Below, piece by piece: positions 57,400 through 64,000 of a DNA stretch of 64,000 bases; position 1 is the first letter of the stretch; every line of letters begins with the position of its first letter. The stretch covers positions 38,920,449-38,984,448 of the forward strand of contig CM038052.1 in NCBI GenBank assembly GCA_021397845.1, in the 5' to 3' direction. The position numbers were made by a program, and so were the translations under genes. The notes beneath the pieces were generated by a model. The model saw only the letters and a list, made by a program, of their open reading frames with translations, was not told where the DNA came from and did not search any database. This DNA comes from Areca catechu (taxonomy: Eukaryota > Streptophyta > Magnoliopsida > Arecales > Arecaceae).

Positions 57400-59325
57400 T
57401 GCTAAATGGTATCTTGTGCCTTAGATCATCTCGAGCATTGGAGGTTAAAGGGATGAATTATACGGTAACCATATGCCAGAGGTTCGATAGATTGATCTCG
57501 CATCTTCGGCCTATCCGGATGCCAGGACCAATTGCTAAATGGTATCTTGTGCTGGTACTGGAAGTGTTCCAGTGCTACCATTTAGGTTCGAACCTATGAG
57601 GTCACACGCCATAGAGGATTTCTTCCTGATCCGGGAATCGATCAACGATTGAAAATCGTTTCGGTATTAAGGTCAAACGGACTGATTGAGCACACATTGG
57701 ATTTTTCTAGTCTGATTTGGATTGACCATGATTGGTTTGGATCAACCAGGAATTGTTCTTACTAGACCAAGATAAGACCCATTTTTTTTACTGATTCGAG
57801 TTTGGTCGGACCAGGGTTTAATGAACCGGTTTTTATCATGGGATTTTGTTTACACGGTTTTTATTCTCCCAGCATTTTATAAAAACCAGTTTGATGTCTT
57901 GCCCTGTCTCCCTTCTCAAGTTTTTGTCGGTCCAGAAAATGAGTTTCACGGTATATTTCCTGCTTCCCCTGCTCTCGGTTTTGCCGCATGATTTGGATAA
58001 GTTCAACGTGGAGATCGCATCCTGCTTGGACTCTTTGCTCACGGTATTGCCGCCCCTATCCGAGAATGTTTCTCATGGTGAACCCCTGTTTCTACGTTGT
58101 TTTGTTTTGTCCATTCTTCCCCTCTCTCTCTCTCTCTCGTTTTGCTTTGTTTTACCGATTGAATAGGATAAAAACAGCGTGTTGATCGTGTGCAGCTTGG
58201 GAGATCAGATTTCGTCCTTTGCACCATGTTTTGGAAGGGGTCTCGTGTGTTTTCTCTTGCACGACTTTCCTTCCTCCCCCTCGTGGTTTTTCACGGTGTT
58301 TCAGCTTCTTCCTCCTGCGGTTCCCTTGCTTCCCAACCGACCAAGACCCTTTGCAATAGGAGTTGAGTTTGATCTGCCACCTCTCACGATCTCTTTTTCC
58401 CTTGCCTTCACGTGTTTTCCAAGTCCCTTATTTAACCGGTTGAAGGCCTTGCGTTTTGAGGTAATGAGATGAGGCTGTGAGAGAGGAAGGAGGGGAGAAA
58501 CATGACATGCATCAAGAGAGGAGCAGAGAGCTGTTTACTTTGAGGTTGTGAGAGGAAGAGAGAGCGAGGAACGGTGTCTTCCTTTTTCCTTCACGGGATT
58601 TTACTCCGTTAGTTTTGTTCTCTTTGTTGCAGACCGTGGGTGTTATGGAGAGGGGAAGAAACAAGGGAAGAACAGGGCTTAGAGAGAAGCCGTGAGAGAG
58701 GTTTTGGGATAAAAATATGAGTGCAGTAATTTTGTACTGCATCCCATGTATTGCTTTCTGGTTTTATTGTTTCCTTTGTGTGCTCTTCGGGGAGCTTGGA
58801 CGGTTTCGGAGAAGGCCGTTCATGGAGATTTGTTTGATTTTTTCCTGCTCCACTTTGTCATGATCTATTCGTTGATTCCTGGAGGACTAGCATTCTTCCG
58901 GGAGTTGGATCAGCAAGAGCCCGTACATGGATATTCTAGAGGATGGATACTTAGACACCTTGAAAGATTGGATCGATCTCTTCTTCTTGCTGTTTGCAGA
59001 TCTGTTTTGCTGTTGAAGGAGTTCAACCGGCTGATTTGATTTGCTACTGATCTGAAAATTGAGGGAGTCGGCTTCAATCAGGTATATTTTATTCATTTTT
59101 GTTATCATGCATGCTTAGATCTAGATTTTATCATGTTGTTTATATTTATTGTGCTTGCCTATACATGTCTATGTATTTGTTATATGCATCATGTTATATT
59201 GGATCATGTGCATGAGTAGGTTTTTTTGTATGCATGCTTAAAAAGTTTAATTATGCAATACCTACTTCCTAGTGTAGCATGCCTAGGGTAGGCATTCAAT
59301 GCACTAGTTTTTCCTTCAAGAAGGA
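57400..59325. other. Unclassified interior segment replacing gag-pol
   Basis: No domain recognised. A 133-bp-spaced direct repeat (ATTGCTAAATGGTATCTTGT at about 57,399 and 57,531) sits just after the primer site. From 57,850 to 58,750 the sequence is pyrimidine-rich with CTCTCTCTCTCTCTC (about 58,123-58,138), resembling plant promoter or 5' leader DNA. From 59,080 to 59,300 it is AT-rich. The nearest analogue is a captured host segment or an old solo LTR; neither can be proven here. Confidence 0.45.
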
Positions 59326-60215
59326 AAGAGGGTTAGCCCCAAGCCAAAAAAAAAGAGAAGGGACACGTCCAGTAGAGACTCACCAAGTTCTCGGATCGGG
59401 CTGATCCTGGTCTCAAACAAGTTCTGCTCCAATAGCAGAACGTCGAGGGAGGGGAGCTCGTCACTGATCAGCTGGGTGAAGACCTCCCGGTCAGCAGACT
59501 CCACTTGGGAGTTACAGTTTGGGGACCGGTCCGGATCACTCCAGACCCAGTCAACACCCTCGACCGAGATGAAAAAATATCGGTTCTTCCATCCCTTGAT
59601 AGAAGTGGGGAGGTCGAACCTGAGGCACTTAGGTCGGGGTGAAGGGAACTAATACCCGTCATCGATGGGGTGGCGCTTCACGATGAAGAGGGCCCTGAAC
59701 AAGGAAAAATAGGTAACACACCCGTGGAAGTGATAAAAGATGATGAAGGCAGCAATGACCCTGATATCATTGGGGGCCAATTGGGCCGGCACAAGGCGGG
59801 AATTGCTGAGGAAGGAAAGGAAAAAGGGTGAAGAGAAAAATGAAGGCCTCCAACAAGGAACTCTTCGTAAAAGGCGATCCAACCTGGACCGCTTGAGACG
59901 GCCTGTTCCCCTAGCCTTGGGAGCGAGAGCCGAATAAAATTCGGGACCCCGTATATCTCCCGAATCAGAGAAGGTCCTCTTCGGTTACCTTCGAAATGAT
60001 TTCGAAGGGACTAGTCGAAGCCACTGGCACCGGAGGAGTGACAACAGGAACAGAGAAAGCAGGAGGAACCCTAGGACTTCCTATGATGATCCCAGCGGGA
60101 TGCAGGCACCTCTGGATATCAAGGGGAATTTCGTCCTCCTCATCAGAGGATGGAGTCCTCGACCGAGAGGGGCCTGCTTCGTTGGGATTGCTAGAGGATC
60201 AGAGGATTTGGCTCG
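59326..60215 (-). pseudogene. Degenerate exon 1 of the antisense Tat gene
   Basis: Minus-strand pieces in several frames match exon 1 at 49,566-48,711: SSSNPNEAGPSRSRTPSS near 60,195-60,150, SRLVPAQLAPNDIRVIAAFI and FYHFHGCVTYFSLFRALF near 59,800-59,690, and ESADREVFTQLISDELPSLD with LLEQNLFETRISPIRELG near 59,504-59,390. A GTGAGT donor follows ELG as in the better copy, but exons 2 and 3 are absent. Frameshifts and stops make it a pseudogene. Confidence 0.75.
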
Positions 60216-60763
60216 AAGGAGCCATTCAAGGAAGAAGGGATGAAGACCAATAGGACAGAAGACCTAAAAGAAGGTTTCGGCCTGCCTTAGAAAAGGGGAA
60301 GGACTTGGACACTACCGGTCGGAAAGAAGAAGAAGAAGAAAAAGGAAGGAAGGATGCAGGGACTAACCTGTTTTTCTTGGAGAGAGAGGACAGCCAAGGA
60401 AGAAGAAACTCTGAACTACCGGCGAGTGCGAGAAGTTTGAAAGAGCAAGTTTGTGGAAAGTCCTCTCTCCTTTCAAAATCGATGGACAGCAGCCGTACAT
60501 CTTGTTTGCTTCTCCACCATTAGATGAGTGCCACGTGTGGGGAACGATCGACGGTGATGCTTCGATGTGCTGAAAATTGTCTCGGGTCTGGCACCAGCAT
60601 TTATGATTCCTCAGACTTGCGGACGTGGCACCCATGCATTGGACCTCAAAGTGCGACCTGCGAAGTGGTGGCGATTGTGGCAATAATGGCACCAGATTTT
60701 TGTCCTTCCATGTCGGCTACGCATTAACTCCCTTCATCCCAGTCACGACGCTTCGATGGGACT
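60216..60763. other. 3' leader of gag-pol-less Tat relative
   Basis: Corresponds in position to 49,567-50,029 of the full element (upstream of the antisense gene). No ORF. Confidence 0.5.
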
Positions 60764-60780
60764 TGGGAGTGGGGGGCAAA

Positions 60781-62459
60781 TGATGTGGCAAGACCACTGA
60801 TATGGAGTACACCTCGGATCTAGCTGGCAGCGAAGCAGGAAGATGTTGCCATGTCAGATTTCTTTCCGAGCTCCTTCGCTAAGTGGCTCCCACAATGGTT
60901 GAGCCCCCTCGGCTGAAGTTGACCTCGTCATCTCAGCTCCTTCGCCAGGTGGCTCCCCAAGGGTCGAGCCCACCTCGACCAAAGTCGAGCTCCCATAGCT
61001 CTTTCGCTAGGTGGCACCCCAAGGGTCGAGCCTACATCGGTCGAAGTCGACCTCTCCCCACTCCTTCACCAGGTGGCTCCCCAAGGGTCGAGCCCACCTC
61101 GATCAAAGTTGAGCTCCCTCCGCTCCTTCGCCAGGTGGCTCCCCAAGGGTCGAGCCCACCTCGGTCGAAGTCAAGCTCTCTTCGCTTCTTTGCCAGGTGG
61201 CTCCCCAAGGATTGAGCCCACCTTGGTCGAAGTCGAGCTCCCTCCGCTCCTTCACTAGGTGGCTCCCTAAGGGTCGAGCCCACCTCGATCGAAGTCGAGC
61301 TCCCTTCCGCTCCTTCGCCAGGTGGCTCCCCAAGGATCGAGCCCACCTCGATCGAAGTCAAGCTCCCTTCCGCTCCTTCACCAGGTGGCTCCCCAAGGGT
61401 CGAGCCTACCTTAGCCGAAGTCAAGCTCCCTTCGCTCCTTCGCCAGGTGGCTCCCCAAGGGTCGAGCCCACTTCGACCGAAGTTGAGCTCCCTCCGCTCC
61501 TTTGCCAGGTGGCTCCCCAAGGGTCGAGCCCCCTTAGCTCCTTCACCAGGTAGCTCCCCAAGGGTCGAGCCCACATCGGTCGAAGTCGAGCTCCCTCCGC
61601 TCCTTTGCCAGGTGGCTCCCCAAGGACTGAGCCCATCTCGGTCAAAGTCGAGCTCGCTCCTCAGAAGCATCACGAAAAGGATAAAGGCATCGGCACCAAG
61701 TTTGCCATCGAAGTCGGTGTGCAGTGCGGTGTATGATGCCCCAAAGCTAGAGTGTGCGCCTACCATCATTTGCACCAGTTGGGGAGGAGTGCCTTAATCG
61801 AGGCACCAGGTCCTACAGTCGACCACCTGTAACACCTAGAAGGAGAAGGCTACATTAGGGGCCTCAGACCTGAGGGTGGCTACCCCCGGATCGAGGCCCT
61901 ACTAAACTTTCTCAGCCATGATAACCCACTAGAAAAACAAGGCTCGCAACATAACTCCCTATTATAAAGAAAAATGACCTTGGGGGAACAACCGACGGAT
62001 GCCATTGACCTTCGAGCGCCTCAAGAGGGAGAAAACCGAGGCAAGAAGCGAGGAGAGCTGGTGATCTAAAAGGAGGACCCAGCGGGCAAGGAAAGGTAAG
62101 GAAAAGGAGGAGAAGGAGATAGAAGTGAAGAGAGCGCATGGAGGCTACCGCGAAACTCCTGGAGAGAGTCCCGATGTACACGGCCATCATGGCTCGAGCC
62201 TTACTCCTCTCCTACCCTTCCTACTCCATCCTTTACTAAAAACTCTCCTTCAAGCATGGTGACCAAAGGGGTTGCCGCCTTGAAAGATCTGTTCCTCTTT
62301 ACCGTCTGCTGACTTGATCGTCGGAGTGCCTCCACTGGAATCCCCGGCCTGGGTCTCTAACTCTGTTTTACAGGACCGGGTATCGCTGGATTCTGGAAAA
62401 AGAGGCTGATGTCCGATGCCACATCCGAGCTGTAGGCCACGACGGTAAGGACGGCAACA
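60781..62459 (+). repeat. 3' LTR of gag-pol-less Tat relative
   Basis: TGATGTGGCAAGACCACTG...GACGGCAACA, matching 55,722-57,378, with a minisatellite of about 62-bp units at 60,880-61,660. Confidence 0.9.
60880..61660. repeat. LTR minisatellite, about 62-bp units
   Basis: The same unit as at 55,800-56,570 (CCAGGTGGCTCCCCAAGGG recurring roughly every 59-62 bp). Copy-by-copy order differs from the left LTR, indicating unequal exchange or slippage since insertion. Confidence 0.88.
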
Positions 62460-62707
62460 GTAATGATTTATCTCTTGAATCACTAAACAAGAGTCCACAC
62501 TTGTACTATTATATAATAAATTATTAGAAGCTCTTCAACTGTATTAAGCTATGAAAATGGGAGCCACCAACAATCAAATAGCCACTCTAAAAATTATAAT
62601 CCAAATAAATCTGATCGAAATCACAAATTACTTGACCACTCTCCAAGCCTATTGCTCTAATACTATGTAAAGCCACAAGTACACGGGTTACCAATCTCAA
62701 GACCTTA

Positions 62708-62719
62708 GCTTTGATACTA
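62708..62719 (-). other. Primer-binding site of second family X element
   Basis: Minus-strand TAGTATCAAAGC directly next to the LTR; tRNA-iMet type with one G-to-A change in the leading TGG. Confidence 0.75.
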
Positions 62720-63185
62720 TGTAGAATAGTACACTACCCGAAGTAGAACGATGTATTAGTCCAAGATCAAAACAAACACCAAAAATGAATATGAACAAGA
62801 AAAGCTTGAAGAAGAAAAATATAGGAGGGAAATATGATCTTTATTAGATAAATTGAACCATATAAAAGATTCCCTTATACCTCACCAAGGAGACACTTCT
62901 AACCTCTTTTTCACAAAATCTTCTACATATTTCTGTACACAAAAGAAATACTAAAGATCTCTTTAAATAGAGTTTATATGGATGGGATTAGACTTCTACC
63001 TAAATTAAAAAATAAAATCTACTCATATACAAATCCTAGATCAAATAAGGTAATTTTAGAAATAGAGATCTATTTGGAATAGGACACACATGATATAATT
63101 AAATAAAGTCCTAAAGATATCAAAATTAATGATCAACTAAAATTAGGGTTCTAATTAGAGTAGAATTTTGTAATGAATGTCAACA
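62720..63185 (-). repeat. 5' LTR of second family X element
   Basis: Minus-strand reading TGTTGACATTCATTAC...GTACTATTCTACA, 466 bp. Confidence 0.88.
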
Positions 63186-63562
63186 CTAAATCTATTTAAG
63201 AGAGAGAAAAAAAAAGAGTCATTAAGATATTTAAGATTTATCCATTTCATCTAAGAAACTTTTCCTTACCCTTTTGAAGTTATTGCATGATCATAAGTGC
63301 ACCCAAATAGCCTCTGACAGAGATAACTTTCAGACTTACATGTTATTTCTGTTGGGGGACAATGGAGGGCCAATCCTCATATTTTTTTCACAACTTACCC
63401 CTTGATGGTACGAATGTGCTTCCACCAATGGTCTTAGTTTTGCTAGTCAGTAAATCAATTTCATGGAAGCTTCAGGTTTCAGTAAAACAGTTTACGGCTA
63501 TAATTCTGACTTAGAAGTACTTGTTTAGGGGAGGGGGAATTAAGCCTTCTGCGTGCCTAGGT
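63186..63562. other. Intergenic region
   Basis: No gene or repeat recognised. Confidence 0.5.
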
Positions 63563-63824
63563 CACTACAAGAAAATATACAATGAAAAGAGTGTAATTTT
63601 CCTTACCACAGAGACTAACACAAAATACCCGTCTCTACAAGATTATGGCGGTCGTTAGCAACCATTCATGTTTGAATCTTGGACCTTTCATTTGAGTATA
63701 AAGTTCCCTTAAGAATCCATGATAGAGGAATCACAAGTATGGATCACCTCCCTCTGGTACTTTATTTCATATATTCTTGCTGGCATGCATAAAGTTCTAG
63801 ACTCTTAGTAAGTTCCTTACATTA
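63563..63824 (+). repeat. CACTA-like terminus (element otherwise not delimited)
   Basis: CACTACAAGAAAATATAC at about 63,563 is the commonest 5' end of plant CACTA elements. No subterminal palindromes follow and no opposite terminus lies before 64,000, so this may be a fragment or the start of an element interrupted by the LTR at 63,825. Confidence 0.5.
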
Positions 63825-64000
63825 TGTTACACCCTACCGGTTCATCATCAGACTAAACCGGGCTGCTCTTCTAAAGCTCCAACAGACACCCATTTGGAGG
63901 TCCTACCCACCGGAGTAGAGGTCCGACGGCCCGCTCCTGCTGAGGTCCGGCTCATTGCTCCCATTCGGAGGTTCGACCCACCGGAGTAGAGGTCCGACGG
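63825..64000. repeat. Start of an LTR-like GC-rich repeat, cut by the window edge
   Basis: Begins TGTTACACCCTACCGG and soon shows a tandem unit of about 70-80 bp (ACCCACCGGAGTAGAGGTCC at about 63,905 and again near 63,971). The TGTTAC start and internal minisatellite resemble the Tat LTRs above, but the sequence differs. Confidence 0.5.

Larger units (their letters stand above)
55722..62459 (+). mobile_element. Tat-related LTR element lacking gag-pol, target duplication ATAAT/GTAAT
   Basis: LTRs 55,722-57,378 (1,657 bp) and 60,781-62,459 (1,679 bp). A primer site GATTAGCGCGCCAGG follows the left LTR and a polypurine tract GGGAGTGGGGGGCAAA precedes the right one. Flanks are ATAAT (55,717-55,721) and GTAAT (62,460-62,464), 4 of 5 bases. 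The 3.4 kb interior has no gag, RT or integrase. Its right part (59,330-60,780) matches the antisense-gene region of the 39,151 element; its left part (57,400-59,320) is unrelated sequence. It would depend on an intact Tat relative for mobility. Confidence 0.85.
54226..63185 (-). mobile_element. Second family X LTR element (minus strand), host of the 55,722 element
   Basis: LTRs 54,226-54,681 and 62,720-63,185 are the reverse complement of the family X LTR at 28,656-29,215. The primer site TAGTATCAAAGC (minus, 62,719-62,708) directly abuts the 5' LTR, and the polypurine tract (ATGAGGAGGAG, minus, 54,682-54,692) the 3' LTR. Its own interior is 54,682-55,721 plus 62,460-62,719. No clear target duplication (TCGAA versus CTAAA). 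Confidence 0.82.

Noticed and set aside
57585..57605. GGTTCGAACC motif resembling a tRNA B box
   Set aside because: No cloverleaf or A box could be placed around it; it is a short palindrome inside retroelement DNA.

Overview
The window reads as nuclear DNA of a flowering plant, most likely a non-grass monocot with a large, repeat-rich genome. A palm would fit, but that is inference. The reasons are a single GC-rich, two-exon host gene of monocot style and more than 50 kb of plant LTR retrotransposons and a CACTA transposon stacked inside one another. No prokaryotic feature, CRISPR array, rRNA or tRNA gene was recognised.

Layout. (1) 1-4,997: a decayed, minus-strand Tat-lineage Ty3/gypsy gag-pol, cut by the window edge. 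(2) 4,998-29,215: a nest. A low-coding LTR element (family X, plus strand) holds a second LTR element (5,653-26,514, target duplication TATTA). The left LTR of that second element was hit twice: by a CACTA transposon (6,004-12,625, target duplication AAG) and by a SIRE/Maximus-type copia element (13,595-24,662). (3) 29,216-31,700: the only host gene, a DWARF14 strigolactone receptor (TATA box near 30,201, exons 30,311-30,723 and 30,846-31,278). (4) 31,700-35,597: AT-rich intergenic DNA. (5) 35,598-51,812: a deleted, minus-strand Tat-like element whose right LTR holds a nearly complete Tat/Retand-type element (39,151-51,600, target duplication CAAGG). That element carries gag-pol with two RNase H domains, a 120-bp tandem array, and a three-exon gene on the opposite strand. 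(6) 53,436-53,863: a textbook TRIM (428 bp, target duplication AAGGT). (7) 54,226-63,185: a second family X element (minus strand) containing a gag-pol-less relative of the Tat element (55,722-62,459). (8) 63,186-64,000: a CACTA-like terminus and the start of another LTR.

The retroelement proteins are nearly all broken. In the best Tat copy six of the seven stop codons noted fit C-to-T changes at CAG or CGA codons, the signature expected of methylated plant transposons. D14 is the only intact gene. Its product should bind and hydrolyse strigolactone and signal through the MAX2/D3 F-box pathway. Its coding sequence looks functional except for one unusual residue, a Val where the family has Phe in the HGFG motif.

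The main value of the window lies in exact, target-site-supported nesting, a CACTA element with TNP2 and TNP1 genes fused by deletion, an antisense gene in a Tat element, and LTR minisatellites with higher-order structure. I did not find a clearly new molecular system.
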